From the NCBI RefSeq assembly GCF_000321225.1, contig NW_004450480.1, positions 4,853,860 to 4,917,859 on the forward strand: a stretch of 64,000 nucleotides of DNA, in the 5' to 3' direction. The position numbers were made by a program, and so were the translations under genes. Below, piece after piece: positions 45,224 through 56,639 of this stretch. The stretch is from Odobenus rosmarus divergens (Eukaryota; Chordata; Mammalia; Carnivora; Odobenidae). The notes below the pieces were generated by a model. It had not been told where the DNA came from. It did not search any database and saw only the letters and a list, made by a program, of their open reading frames with translations. The first letter of the stretch is position 1; every line of letters begins with the position of its first letter.

Positions 45224-45441
45224 GGATGCCTGGGTGGCTCAGTCAGTTGAGCACCAGAATCTTGGTTTTGGCTCAGGTCAAGATCTCAGTGTCATGAGAT
45301 CAAGCCTTGGGGTTGGGCTCTTTGCTCAGTGGGGAGTCGCTGGAGCTCCTCTCCCTTTCCCTCTGCCCCTCGCCCTGCTTACATGTGCCCTCTCTTTCTC
45401 TCTCTCTCTCAAATAAATAAATAAATCTTTAAAATATATAT
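45224..45441 (+). mobile_element. CAN-SINE, older subfamily, forward
   Basis: Forward element: GGATGCCTGGGTGGCTCAGT, GGTCAAGATCTCAGTGTCAT, GGGCTCTTTGCTCAG, CCCTTTCCCTCTGCCCC, a CT-rich body and an AATAAATAAATAAATC tail. Duplications TGAAGAAGCAG flank it at 45213-45223 and 45442-45452. Confidence 0.94.
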
Positions 45442-45452
45442 TGAAGAAGCAG

Positions 45453-46085
45453 ACGCCAGGTTGTCGAATTTTATTCTGCCAAGTATGGGTACAAACAACT
45501 GCAGCAATGGCACAATTCCACACATTGGAAACTCCCATTTCCAAAGGGAGATCTCAGCACAAACGTAGGAAGGAGATATTTCTTAGGCTGAATAAATTTA
45601 GCTTTATAAAACTTACCATGTACAAGAAGACATGGTCCATGTTGGGTAGATACGGGAAAAGCCCTACCTTAAAACCCTCAGCCATGCTGTAATTTTTTCT
45701 TCTTTTTGTTGGTAATTAGGGGAAAATCCATCATAGGCTGACACCGGCTGATGGCTTGGCAGGTAGGAACCACTGTGCCAGACATCTTCAAAGCTGCTTT
45801 CCAACTCTGAGGTTTTCTAGTTCCAACACTGCCCACTCTGCAAAGCCTATTTCCATTGTAGAGCTCTCTGCAATGGCACTAGCCTGAGCTCTTCTGCCTT
45901 AATTATTTATATAAATGAATCAATACTGTCCAAATGTGACATTTATTAAATTCTATCTTATGTCATTAGCTAAATATCTCCTCTGTGATCCACTTCCCAA
46001 TCTAATAAAATGACACTCTCTGTAAGGTAATGGAATAACTCTCCCCCCTCTCTTTCGCCACAGCACTTAGCAAAGTTCTACATTA
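45453..46085. other. Unassigned sequence
   Basis: About 630 bases without a recognised feature. Confidence 0.35.
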
Positions 46086-46086
46086 G

Positions 46087-46312
46087 AGGTTGGCAAATTT
46101 TCTGGGGGAAAAAACAACAGATAGTAATTATTTTAGGCTCTATGGGCCATGGGGTCCCTGTTGCAATGACTCAGCTCTACTGATGTTATGCAAAAGTAGC
46201 CATCAACAACACGTACACAGTGTCATGTGGCTATTTTCCAATAAAACTATACACAGAAGCAAGAGGCAGGCTAGATTTGGCCTCTGGGCCATAGTGTGCC
46301 AACCCCTCTTCT
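46087..46312 (-). mobile_element. hAT-like DNA transposon with paired ends
   Basis: Ends are inverted copies: AGAGGTTGGCAAATTTTC on the left and TGTGCCAACCCCTCTT on the right. The interior has ATTTTAGGCTCTATGGGCCA, ACTCAGCTCTACTGATG, CCAATAAAACTATACACA and ATTTGGCCTCTGGGCCATAG. These are known from an abundant non-autonomous hAT-type mammalian repeat, here in reverse and internally shortened. Confidence 0.75.
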
Positions 46313-46573
46313 CAGCAGAAGGACAGGCACTCTTGGCCTACTTGCAAAAGAACTAAGGGTTCCAGTTAAACACTTGACATCTCACCATTGCTGCTTAGTA
46401 CAGTGTTGATTTATGAGCTATTCAGTTCTATATGGGAAAGTCATTTTCCCAGCAGAGTTCCAGATGTTTGAAAGAAAGAGAGAGAACACCTACCTAGTAA
46501 GCAGATTGACAAAATTAACTTTGGGTTAGGATGTCATGAACAACTTCCCCTCATGTTGATTTTCAGCTTGCAT
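46313..46573. other. Unassigned sequence
   Basis: No recognised feature. Confidence 0.35.
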
Positions 46574-46662
46574 GAAAGAGGAAGAGCAGGAAGCAGAGGG
46601 GGGAAGGGAAGGAGAAAGTGATGAAGATGAAGAAAAGGATGAGAAAGAGGAGAAGGAGGGTC
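46574..46662 (+). repeat. Purine-rich GA tract
   Basis: Almost all purine: AGAGGAAGAGCAGGAAGCAG, AGGGGGGAAGGGAAGGAG and GATGAGAAAGAGGAGAAGG. Best read as low-complexity DNA. Confidence 0.75.
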
Positions 46663-47789
46663 TGATTTCTTATTATAAGGAATCATTGTAGGCTGCATTT
46701 TTGTGCTCACTTTTTTGTAAACTCTAATAAATCATTGACTATAATGTATGTGACAATAATGTATAATGTATGTGATGTAATTTCCTTCTTTGAAATTAGA
46801 CTGATTATTGGAATAAAGATTCATGTTAATAAAGGGGTTGATTTGGGGGTTTGGTCTTCACAGAGTTTATTCTGTCTTGTAAAGCACTCCAGACAGCTCT
46901 TCCCTAGAAACACTATGTAAATTCTGGCCATTGAGTGATGGATGGATTGACTTGGGGGGACGGAGGTTGCCCTACTGTTTTTAAAACATTTTAAATTACC
47001 ATGAGTTGTACTGACCCACTGTGCAGAAATTAGGTGGCAGCAACCTGCTTCTATTCTTAAATGGCAACCTGATGCAAGCCTATTGTTTTAAGGTACTTTG
47101 TCTCCATGGGTACTGGATGAGAACTGATGGCCAGCCAACCAAGACCAGGCAACTGGTACTTCTCCATGTAGGAGTTACAAGAGAATTTACCTTTGCAGCT
47201 CCTGTTCACAGTTCATGTTCAAAGAAATGGCATGCAATCTGCCTGTCACTACATATATTTAAAATAATGTGTTCCACAGCAAGGCATTTATTAATAGAAC
47301 AGCCAAAGGTAGTGTTTTGTTCCTACTGTTTGACACAATGCCAGTACAAGTTGCTATTCCCTAGCCATCATATTGTCATGCTAAAGCAGTATGGCTACCA
47401 CTTGAAGACTATTTACTCTTAGGCGATTACTCAGACTGTTAGCAATTCCCAGCAAATAGTCCCCACCTGGGAATAAATTCTCTCTCCTAAATAAAGTTTG
47501 TATGACAAACGTATGAATAAAGTAACATTCATCACAATACACTCTAAAATAAACTGGATGAAATAAGATCAGAAAATGGGTCACATGGACATTTATATTT
47601 TGGGGCTGATCAACCCTCATGCCTCGTTCAGGGAATTACAATCCCTTCTCACATGTACCCAGTGCTTTTTTTGGTGGGACTCCCAGTCAAGAGTCCCTGC
47701 CCTCTGTTTTGCTAGGCCAATCTAAGTTAACCCAAAGAGCATTTATCTTCAGAATCCGAATCTTTGGGAAGTAGTACCAAGATGGGACA
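46663..47789. other. Unassigned sequence
   Basis: About 1.1 kb. The 133-codon frame at 47021-47422 has no recognisable domain and no splice or promoter context. Confidence 0.35.
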
Positions 47790-48000
47790 CCCATGGGAGG
47801 TCCTTAATTGCAGTGCCTGTGCCTTGAAATGCTACTGGTTAGTTCTTGAGAACTTGATCCTCGGGGCCACTCTGGCTCCTGTTCCCACTCAAAATTTCTA
47901 GCCTTCCTTGAACTCTGTGAACCGCCCTTCATACTTCCAGGACATCCCTCTTCTGCCCAAGCAAGCCACAGTTTTTGTTGCTTAAGGACCCTAACTGAGA
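47790..48000 (+). mobile_element. Possible old LTR-like fragment
   Basis: The end TTTTTGTTGCTTAAGGACCC followed by TAACTGAGACAATGAG resembles the 3' end of old mammalian LTR-type repeats. The body is too decayed to name. Confidence 0.3.
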
Positions 48001-49344
48001 CAATGAGTGAGTAAGAATTTTAAGGGAAACAAGTAGAGTTTATAGTTCTTGATTTACTTTTTGCTACCAGAAAAGTCTATAAATATAACATTACAATGAC
48101 CTTTTGAAGTGTGACAAGACAATGAAAAATTTAGCCACTAAAAAATGTTTAGGACTCAACACGTTTTAAAATTCAATGATTATTTCATAAATAATAGAAT
48201 AAATAATAAAGTTTACATTTATTCCATATGCTGCTTATGGTCACGTGTTGGGGAAATATGGAAACACACAGTTGCTTTAAATTAGAGTGTAATTATTGTA
48301 AAAGCCACAAAGATCAACATCAGTATGGTTTTTGGTTCTATTTTATAGGAGAGTTAGACAGCAAGTTGACTGGCCCTCATAAGAAATCTTCAGGGGAAGT
48401 GGGGAAAAAATCATATTTCATAGCTCCCTTTCCGGGCATCTTTCTTAAAATACTCTTAGCACTGAGATCAAGTGAATTGGTGAGCCATTTATTACAAATT
48501 TTGTGTCTTATTCCTTTAACTGTAACCTTTATCTCCAAGTCTTATTTCTGTCCTCTTTCAAACTATTATTTCAACTACCTGAAGCGTGTACCTTTTCCTT
48601 TAGTTCCTTTTTTTTTCTTTTTTTTTGTTCATTATGATTTGATGTGGATTCAATTTTCCAAGAACATATCTCTGGTTCAATAGTTTCTACGTTGAATATG
48701 GTAATGTGCCTCTTAATGAAAGCATTTCTCTCTCTCATTCTGGTGAATCCTTATCTCTGCTTAAAAATGATTAAATAACCGAATCATGATGCCTTCTCTT
48801 TAGGTGAAAATGAGCTCTGCATTCGTAATTTAAATATATGGGACTGGAAATGTACCTCTCTGCTTGCTGTATACTGCATTCTATGTAGAGTAATTATATG
48901 CTTTCACTGTTCAACAGCAATGAACTTGTGATGCAATAATACTCTAATCAATGCTGTATGCTCGTATGCAGGCAGACCATCACTCCCTTTAACTTGCAGT
49001 ACACTGGCTTCTCAGAGGAACAGAGAAGAATGAGAGCCTGTTTTCTTTCCTAACTATAATTGTGTATTTACCTCTAACCCTAGGATTTGATCATAACAAT
49101 GGTTGGGTTGCTCGTTGTCCTTCAACGGGGCTCTGTGTTCTTGGGTAAGATGCCTAACTGAAGGTGTATTTCGCCACCTGCCCTCACAAAGATTAAGCAA
49201 TTTAGAACTAAAAGGAGCCACTGTGGTACTTTATAGGGGCAATTATCCTTGTAGCAGTTTTGATTTTCTGAACCAGAAACCCAGTTACAATGCAATCTTC
49301 ATCTAATACGTGTTCAAAGATAGACAAGGAAGAGAAGAGGTCAT
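48001..49344. other. Unassigned, unique-looking sequence
   Basis: About 1.3 kb with no named repeat. The 151-codon frame at 48228-48683 has a T-rich run (FFFFFF) and no domain. The part at 48770-49010 is repeat-free with GATGCAATAATACTC and CTAATCAATGCTGTATG. Confidence 0.35.
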
Positions 49345-49600
49345 CTTGTATAGTTGGAAAACACACTTTGCAAAACATTAAGAGAAGTGAATTCTAGTTC
49401 TGTCACTAACTAGTCTGTGATCTTGGGCAAATTGCTTAACAACTTTCAGCCTTAGATTTATCTGTAAATAAGTATAATAAAATATGTGTTCTATATCCTG
49501 AAGAATTATTAATGGGCTCATATACAGTAGTACATATAATGAGAAAATCTTTGGAAAGTATAAACCCTGAGAAAATATAAAACATCCTTGTTAAGAATGA
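49345..49600 (+). mobile_element. MIR SINE, forward, near full length
   Basis: GAATTCTAGTTCTGTCACTA, GTGATCTTGGGCAAATTGC, TTAACAACTTTCAGCCTTAG and GATTTATCTGTAAATAAGTA follow MIR from the tRNA-derived head through the core. Confidence 0.82.
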
Positions 49601-49639
49601 GGCTACCATGGCACTAGAAATTAGTCTCATCTACCAAAG

Positions 49640-50040
49640 GATTATGACATGGGCTCCATCTCCTACCCCATTCACCCTGGAATGGAAGTTCTATCTCCAC
49701 CTGGTGAGCATCAGCCAGCCATCCTAAGCTGCAGTGATTGGTTCAGGGGTGGGCACATAATTTTAATGGCCCAGTGAGAGAGAAGCTCAGGATCACCAGT
49801 ATAATGACTAGGGGAAGAGAATCCCACCCCTGCTCTGGAGAGTGTGTCACATAGATGTGAGGTGGGGAATACTACCGCCATTTTGCTAACAAAAAGGAAA
49901 CCAGAGGAAGGCTGACCTTCAAGAACTACAAGGAAGTAGATTCAAGTGTATGTAAAGTCTGCCCTACCTCTGGACTGTTTCACTCATAGGAGCCAAAAAC
50001 TTTTTGTTCAAGCCAGTTTGAACGGGACTTTTTGATATTT
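49640..50040 (+). mobile_element. Ancient interspersed repeat, family not named
   Basis: GTGATTGGTTCAGGGGTGGG, GCACATAATTTTAATGGCCC, CGCCATTTTGCTAACAAAAA and TTCAAGCCAGTTTGAACGGG match an old mammalian repeat ending in AGCCAGTTTGAGT-type sequence. It appears related to the segment at 38050-38375. Confidence 0.45.
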
Positions 50041-50289
50041 CCGCAATTTCGATATTTCATTCTGATTTATAACAGCCTCAAGGACGTAATAATGGAATGA
50101 GGCATGGAGTGAGGGGTAGCCACCAAAGAAATGCCAATTACACAAAAGAAAAATAGAAGAGCTTGAGAAGAAAGGAGATAGATGGATAGTTCCTCCTTAT
50201 CCTCCTCCTCCTTTTTCTTTCCTCGAGACTGATGGTTGGATTTCTTGAGAAGAAGCATATTAAGATGAATAAAGAGACAATTATATCTT

Positions 50290-50640
50290 GGATTAATTAA
50301 GGTAACTCTTCAAATATCAGTGACTTAAGACAATGTTAGTTTAGAATCTAATTCTCTATGGTGAGGGAGACAATGGAGAAGTCAGCTCCTGGCAGTCAAG
50401 CAGGAACCAGGTTGATTTGCATGTGTAGCTTGCAAGATTACTCAGATTGTTGGTATCCAGCCATTAGATGTGGGAAGATAAAGAAAAAAGGGTCACACTT
50501 TTCTTCCATTAGATAGAACTCAGTGATATGGTCAAATCGAACTGCAGAATAAAGCGGGAAATGTAGTTTAGCTGTGTGCCCAGAAGAGAGGTAAAATGGT
50601 TTCTGAACAGCTATCTGGTGTCTGTTTCCTACCTATAAAT
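50290..50640. mobile_element. Probable old interspersed repeat
   Basis: GGGAAATGTAGTTTAGCTGT followed by GTGCCCAGAAGAGAGG recalls a common old repeat that places GGGAAATGTAGTTT near one end. The family and orientation are not assigned. Confidence 0.3.
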
Positions 50641-51125
50641 GTTATGGTTTTGGGTTATGAATTTTGGTCAGAAATAGCTTATGCTACAAATTTAAATATG
50701 TACCAGAGCCAGAAAGATAATATAGAACAGTGAAACCAGCCAAGCAAAATATAACAAAGAATGGCAGAGATTTGTCAAAACAGAAAGTAAGTCATTTGGA
50801 CTAAAGAAGAGAGCCATTGATCACTCAGCTAACTGTTGTCACACAGGAATCTGAATCCAGTGTTTCTAGATTTTCTTATGTCTTAAGATCAATTGGAAAT
50901 CTACATTTTATGTGTTTTTTCCTTAAGTATTAGAAAATAATTTATTGTTTAAACATCAAGAAAAAAAAAGAGACCCATTTCTAGTACCCAGCTCTATTTG
51001 CTGACCACCAACTTATGATCTACACAGTAAACCTTTTGCTCTATCTGTAATTTTTTTTGAGCTTAGGGCCCTAATATGTGTGCATGTTTATTTAACTTCT
51101 ATAAATATGCTATCAACCTGTATTT
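50641..51125. other. Unassigned sequence
   Basis: No recognised gene or repeat. Confidence 0.35.
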
Positions 51126-51139
51126 AAAAGATTATGAAG

Positions 51140-51344
51140 GGCGCCTGGGTGGCTCAGTTGGTTAAGCGACTGCCTTCGGCTCAGGTCATGATCCTGGAGT
51201 CCCGGGATCGAGTCCCACATCGGGCTTCCTGCTCTGCAGGGAGTCTGCTTCTCCCTCTGACCCTCTTCCCTCTTGTGCTTTCTATCTCTCATTCTCTCTC
51301 TCTCTGAAATAAATAAATAAAATCTTTAAAAAAAATAAATAAAT
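51140..51344 (+). mobile_element. CAN-SINE, youngest type, forward
   Basis: Intact-looking forward element: GGCGCCTGGGTGGCTCAGTT, GGTTAAGCGACTGCCTTCGG, CCGGGATCGAGTCCC, GCTTCTCCCTCTGACCC and a long tail with AATAAATAAATAAAATC plus an A-run. Boxes A and B are well kept, and perfect 14-bp duplications AAAAGATTATGAAG flank it at 51126-51139 and 51345-51358. Confidence 0.97.
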
Positions 51345-51358
51345 AAAAGATTATGAAG

Positions 51359-51890
51359 CATTAGTTTCTTATCATGTAGATATAAAAGTAAAATGAACTT
51401 TTCAAACAATTCTTCCCACACTCTAGGGGGTTATGACACATACATCCTATTTTGGAGGCAAGAGTTCTGTGAGTCCACTGTTCTTTTTATGACATCTAAA
51501 TTTGTCTCTAGAAATTTTTGTTTTCTAAAACCTTTGTGTTGTATATTTATCCACATAAGATTGGCTATGTGACTCAGTTAGTGTAAAGTGATCAGTCTTT
51601 CCTATGAGGCCTGTCAATCGTTTTATTTCCCCTTAGTGGTTTCAGGCAAACCATGACACCGGCAGCTACAGCATTGTCTGATGTCAGTCTCTTCTTTGTA
51701 TGAAATGGCTGAGGTTCAGCTCCAAGTTCAGATGACAGATATTCTGAATTTCTTTTTACCTCAAAGGCTACATACATACTTTTACTATTGGTAGAAAACT
51801 ACTTCTGACTGCGATAATGTTATGGAATTCCAGTGATATGTTTTACAAATTGAAGAACTCTAGAACTACATGTACCAAGAAGAACCTTTC
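51359..51890. other. Unassigned sequence
   Basis: No recognised gene or repeat. Confidence 0.35.
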
Positions 51891-51904
51891 TAAAATATAC
51901 TCAG

Positions 51905-52099
51905 GGGGCACCTGGGTGGCACAGTTGGTTCAACGACTGACTCCTGATTTCAGATCAGGTCATGATCTCAGGATCATGAGATCAAGCCCTGCATTAGGCT
52001 CCACACTGAGCGTGAGCCTGTTTAAGATTCTCCCTCTCCCTCTGCCCCTCCCCGCCCTCGCGCCCTCTCTCTAAAAAAACAATAAAAATAAAAATAAAA
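51905..52099 (+). mobile_element. CAN-SINE, older subfamily, forward
   Basis: GGCACCTGGGTGGCACAGTT, CTCCTGATTTCAGATCAGG, GATCATGAGATCAAGCCC, CTGTTTAAGATTCTCCCTC and an (AAAAT)n tail. Perfect 14-bp duplications TAAAATATACTCAG flank it at 51891-51904 and 52100-52113. Confidence 0.95.
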
Positions 52100-52113
52100 T
52101 AAAATATACTCAG

Positions 52114-52660
52114 TAGATAAACAGCATATAATACTCATTTAAAATATAACATTCAGACTTAAAAAGATATTTGTTTATAGTTTTCTTTTATATATACCCT
52201 AAAGAATTTTATGAAGTATAGTTTTTCACACTTAATGTGTATGGCACTTTTCATTGGGTATATTCTTTCCTCAATATCCTGAATTCAGTGCAATCTAGAA
52301 TTATTTAAGAGAACAAATTTCCCAGCAGCAGGAAGAGGCTATAATTAAGTACTATCCCTTGGGCCTGTCATGGACTTGTTTGTAAAAAGCAAAGTAACAG
52401 GAAAGGTCTAAGAAAATGCTTTCATGTCAACTAGTCTTTGAATTACAGAGCTGAGAGAAATGCATGGATGTGTTTGAGTCAAAATCAAATATGGGAATGT
52501 TTAGGTCATTGAGATCAGTGTGAACTTCAATACTACCAACCCACTACTAACAATTGTTCAGAGTTAAAGGGCATCTTTGTTTTTATTTATTTTTGTTTCT
52601 TTCATTTCACTTTCACCTGACCTTAGCCAAAGAGATGCCCTTAAACCTTAAAGTTTTGCC
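52114..52660. other. Unassigned sequence
   Basis: No recognised gene or repeat. Confidence 0.35.
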
Positions 52661-52664
52661 TATT

Positions 52665-53435
52665 TGATTTTTTAAAAAATAACAGCTTTATGGGTACATA
52701 AGTCATGTACCACATAATTGGCCCAAGAAAGTGTATAATTCAATGTTTTTTAGTACATTCAGAGTTAAGTTGTGTAACCATTACCACAATTTTGGAACAT
52801 TTTAATCACCCCCAAAAGAAAGCTCATGCCCATTAGTGGTCACTCCCATTTCTCCTCAACCTCCCATCCCCAGTAGGCAGACACTAATTCTCTCTCTATA
52901 GATTTGCCTATTCTGGGAATTTCATACAAAGGACATCATACAATACCTGGTATTTTATGACTATCTTCTCTTCTTTAGTTTTCACTGTTCATCAATATTG
53001 TGGCATGTAACAGTACCCCATTCCTTTTTTATTGCTTAATAATATCTCATTTTATGGATATATCACATTTCATTTAACCATTCATCAGTTGATGGACATT
53101 TGGGTTGTATCCACTTTTGGGATATTATGAATCATGCTGCTATGAACATTTGTGTACAAGTTCTTGTGTGAATGTATTTTTTAGGTTTTCTTGGGTTTAT
53201 CCTCAGGAGTGGAATTGTTGGCCCCATGATAACTCTATGTGTAACCTTCGAGGAACCACTAGACTGATTTCCAACGGCCTGCATTATTTTACATTCCCAC
53301 CAGCAATATATGAGGTTCCGGTTTCTCCTTATTTGTTACTGTCTGTCTTTTTAATTACAGCTGCTCTATTGTGAGAAAAATAGTACCTCACTTGTGGTTT
53401 TGATTTGTGTTTCCCTGATGGTTAATGAACCAGTT
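52665..53435 (-). mobile_element. L1 3' region, reverse (about 0.77 kb)
   Basis: An L1 3' UTR and ORF2 C-terminal part in reverse: AACAGCTTTATGGGTACATA, CATTCAGAGTTAAGTTGTG, TAGATTTGCCTATTCTGGGA, CATTCATCAGTTGATGGACA, TTCCCACCAGCAATATATGA and TGTGTTTCCCTGATGGTTAA. It is interrupted by stops. The 89-codon + strand frame at 53105-53374 is its shadow. Confidence 0.85.
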
Positions 53436-54013
53436 TCTTAAGGCTTTACACCTAATCAGTTAAGAAAAGAAAAACTAAATAATTTCACTATTTAAAAACA
53501 ATAAGGTAGATTTGTATTAAGAGTATAAACAGAAAGAAGAGATGAACCAAAGGAAAAGAAAATATTCCTATTCCCTGGTCCCTATATATCAAATTCCTTA
53601 ATGGAATGGTCTATCTATGCAATATGCTTTCCATGTGCAAAAGAAACTGGCAGCCGTCCTATTTTAACTGTAATTTTGAAGAGACTAGTCTCTTTAAGTC
53701 ACAGTCTTAAAATATATGCCTCTAAGAAGAGAGAAGCAGCAGCAAGGAGACCAATTAAGAGGCTGTTGCAGAAGTGTGGTTGAGGCAAGATGGTGGCTTA
53801 GATCATGTGGTAGCAAGTGGGAGAGTTGGGATGAGGATTCAGGAAATCCTTTATAAATTACAGACCATGAAAATGTCAGTGGAAGGAGGCGACTTGAAGA
53901 ATGTTCAGAGTGTTAACAGGTAGAATGTAAGAAAAAGAAAAATCCAGAATGGAGAATTTCTTTTAAAGAATAAAGCACACATAAAAAGAACAAGCAGCTG
54001 AGTTCTACTAGAG
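53436..54013. other. Unassigned sequence
   Basis: About 580 bases without a recognised feature. Confidence 0.35.
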
Positions 54014-54191
54014 CAGTGGTTCTCAAAAGGGGAGCTCCCTCCTCAGCACCATTCAGGAACTAACTGGAAAGGGAGGGACTAGGGCCTCACCCAGGCCTAC
54101 TAAATCAGAAAGTCTGGGGGTGGGACCCAGAAACCTGTGTTTTAACAAGCCCTGCTGATGATTCTGAGGCACACCAAAGTTTGAGAGCCAC
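54014..54191 (+). mobile_element. MER5A hAT transposon, full length
   Basis: Complete with paired ends: CAGTGGTTCTCAAAAGG on the left and AAGTTTGAGAGCCAC on the right. The interior has CTACTAAATCAGAAAGTCTG, GGGGGTGGGACCCAG and TGTTTTAACAAGCCCTGCTG. The flanks TACTAGAG and CTTTAGAG agree at 6 of 8 bases, in keeping with the 8-bp duplication of hAT elements. Confidence 0.9.
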
Positions 54192-54564
54192 CTTTAGAGT
54201 GTAGAGTGGAAAGGGAAGTGGGTAAATGGGAGTGAGGATCTCTAATGAACATGGTCGCTCCAAGAGAGGTCATGAATGTTTAATGAGCAGAGAAGTAATT
54301 AATTGGAGTGACAATTCAGGAGTATTAAATTCACAGCAGTGCAAGTGAAATTGCCTGAATGGAATTGGCACAATTATAGTATAAATATCTAATCTAAGAC
54401 ATAGATTTTTAGCTTGAGCACAAAACCTGGGATAAAGCATCAAAGTTTTGTTTCCTCCAATCTTAACTAAAACAAAATGAAAAAAATAAGCATCTTTCAG
54501 GTTATCATTGGAAAGCCATTCCACGGGCCTTGGTAAGAAATAGAAATAAACTGATATTGTATTT
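54192..54564. other. Unassigned sequence
   Basis: No recognised gene or repeat. Confidence 0.35.
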
Positions 54565-54580
54565 AAAATGCCTGTAATCT

Positions 54581-54786
54581 GGGGCGCCCGCGTGGCTCTG
54601 TCGGTTAAGTGCCTCCAGCTCAGGTCATGGCCCCAGGGTCCTGGGATCGAGCCCCACATCGGGCTCCCTGCTCGGCGGGAAGCCTGCTTCTCCCTCTCCC
54701 TCTGCCTGCCACTCCCCCTGCTTGTGCATGCGCACTCTCTCCTTCTGTCAAGTAAATAAATAAAATCTTTTTCAAAATAATAAAAT
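54581..54786 (+). mobile_element. CAN-SINE, youngest type, forward
   Basis: GGGGCGCCCGCGTGGCTCTG, GGTTAAGTGCCTCCAGC, CCAGGGTCCTGGGATCGAGC, CATCGGGCTCCCTGC, GAAGCCTGCTTCTCCCTC and an AATAAATAAAATC tail. Perfect 16-bp duplications AAAATGCCTGTAATCT flank it at 54565-54580 and 54787-54802. Among the least diverged copies here. Confidence 0.97.
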
Positions 54787-55044
54787 AAAATGCCTGTAAT
54801 CTAATGAGGAGGATAAATGAGAGGTTGCATATGGAAAGAAAATAATCATCAAAGACTTCATTATTGTTTGGATAGGGCTGTTCTCTTGTGTAGTTCCAGA
54901 CAGCACTGTTCCAATTAGAGTTTTGCGAATCACGCCCCCTAGAGTTGTGGAGTGCTTAGCTACTCCTGCCGTAGGCATCACACCCGCATTTGTGGCAGTC
55001 ACAGAGTGTAAACGGACACATTTTCGCATAAATTTTAGTCTCTT

Positions 55045-55485
55045 AAAATCCAAGGGAGATCATGTTATGTGAAATAAGCCACTGAACAAGCTACGTACTG
55101 TAGACTTCAAATATAGGGCTTTCTGGGGAAAACAAAACTACAGAGACAGTAGAGAGATCAGTGGTTGCCAGGGGTCAGGAGAAGAAGGGACGGATGAGTA
55201 GGTACAGCACAGGGCATTTTAGAGTAGTGAGACTATTCTGTATAATACCGCAATCATGGATACCAGACGTTAAGCATCTGTCAAAACCAATGGAACTCTA
55301 CAACACAAAGAATGAACTCTAATGTAAACTATAGACTTTAGTTAATAATAATAGATTGGCTCCTCAGTTGTAGCAGATGTACCACACAGGGTGGAGCAGG
55401 GTGTATGCACTTTCTGTGCAATTTTTCTATAAACCTGAAATTGCTGTGAGAATTCATCTCTTAAATTAAAAAAAAAATCCAGGGG
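55045..55485 (+). mobile_element. Old L1 3' region, forward
   Basis: GTGAAATAAGCCACTGAACA, AGTGGTTGCCAGGGGTCAGG, CTATAGACTTTAGTTAATAA, AGATGTACCACACAGGGTGG and TTTTCTATAAACCTGAAATT follow the 3' UTR of an L1M-type element, ending in an A-run. Confidence 0.78.
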
Positions 55486-55794
55486 GAGAAAAGGATGACT
55501 TGATGAAAGAGATAAGACTGAAGACTCAGCTGGGTCATGAAGAATAGGTTAGAAACACGAACCAGCAAATTATAACATCAGGAGGTTAAAAGGTAAATTT
55601 AAGTAGGAACATTTAAAGAGCCACTTACCCAACTGCATACCCCCAAATAAATGCAGTTCTCTGGAAAGTCAATATTCTGTCATGCTTCTATGCCTTGCAT
55701 ACACTTGCTGTTTCTTTTCCCAGAATCCCTTTCCCCTCCTCTCAAGTGGAAACTTTCTTAATCATCTCTTTTATGAATGCTTCCCGGCCTCCCT
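55486..55794. other. Unassigned sequence
   Basis: No recognised gene or repeat. Confidence 0.35.
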
Positions 55795-55806
55795 ACAACA
55801 CTTTTT

Positions 55807-56014
55807 TTTTTTTTAAAGACTTTATTTATTTGTTTATTTGAGAGAGAGAGAGAGAGAGGGAGACAGAGCACACAAGAGGGGGGAGGGGCAGAGGGAGAAG
55901 CAGACTCCTCACTGAGCAGGGAGCCCAACGCAGGGCTCCATCCCAGGACCTTGAGATCATGACCTGAGCCAGAGACAGAAATTTAACCAACTGAGCCACC
56001 CAGGTGCCCCCAAA
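55807..56014 (-). mobile_element. CAN-SINE, reverse orientation
   Basis: T-run, an (AG)n patch, GGGCAGAGGGAGAAGCAGAC, CTTGAGATCATGACCTGAGC and CTGAGCCACCCAGGTGCCCC. Duplications ACAACACTTTTT flank it at 55795-55806 and 56015-56026. Confidence 0.95.
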
Positions 56015-56144
56015 ACAACACTTTTTATCACTTTGTGCATACCTCTACCGTTAGCACTTCCAAGCTGTCTTGTGCAAAGATGATGCTGGATTCTGACTTC
56101 ATAAGTGATTTTTACCTTTCTGCTAAATAACATATGTATCATGG

Positions 56145-56625
56145 TAAAATTGCTCCTTCTACCTCTTGGCTACTGTGAATAATGCTGCTAAGAATTCAGC
56201 ATGTATACACATGGATTTACAAATATCTCCTCAAGATCCTTCTTTCAATTCCTTTGGCTATATACCTAGAAGCGTGATTTGCTGGAAAATACGGTAATTC
56301 TATTTTTGAATTTTTGAAGAAATGCCATATTATTTTCCTTTTTTTTTTAAAGATTTTATTTATTTGAGAGAGAGAATGAGAGAGAGAGAGCACATGAGAG
56401 GGGATAGGGTCAGAGGGAGAAGCAGACTCCCTGCTGAGCAGGGAGCCTGATGTGGGACTCGATCCCGGGACTCCAGGATCATGACCTGAGACGAAGGCAG
56501 TGGCTTAACCAACTGAGCCACCCAGGCACCCTATTATTTTCCATAACGACGGAATTATTTTACATTTCCACCAACAATACACAAGAGTTCCAGTATCTCC
56601 ACGTCCTCACCAATACTTTTATTTT
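56145..56625 (-). mobile_element. L1 ORF2-end fragment, reverse, split by a SINE
   Basis: CTTGGCTACTGTGAATAATG, CAATTCCTTTGGCTATATAC, TTTTTGAAGAAATGCC on the left of the SINE and TTCCATAACGACGGAATTAT, TTACATTTCCACCAACAATA on the right follow the ORF2 end of an L1 in reverse. The SINE at 56339-56531 sits inside it. Confidence 0.82.
56339..56531 (-). mobile_element. CAN-SINE inserted in an L1, reverse
   Basis: T-run, GAGAGAATGAGAGAGAGAG, GGGAGAAGCAGACTCCCTGC, CTCGATCCCGGGACTCCAGG and CTGAGCCACCCAGGCACCC. Perfect 11-bp duplications TATTATTTTCC at 56328-56338 and 56532-56542, made from the host L1, prove the order of insertion. Confidence 0.96.
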
Positions 56626-56639
56626 TTGTTATTTTTTTT

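Noticed and set aside
48228..48683. 151-codon open frame with a Phe run
   Set aside because: The Phe run is a T-rich homopolymer; no domain and no coding context.
53105..53374. 89-codon + strand frame
   Set aside because: Antisense shadow of a reverse-oriented L1 3' region.
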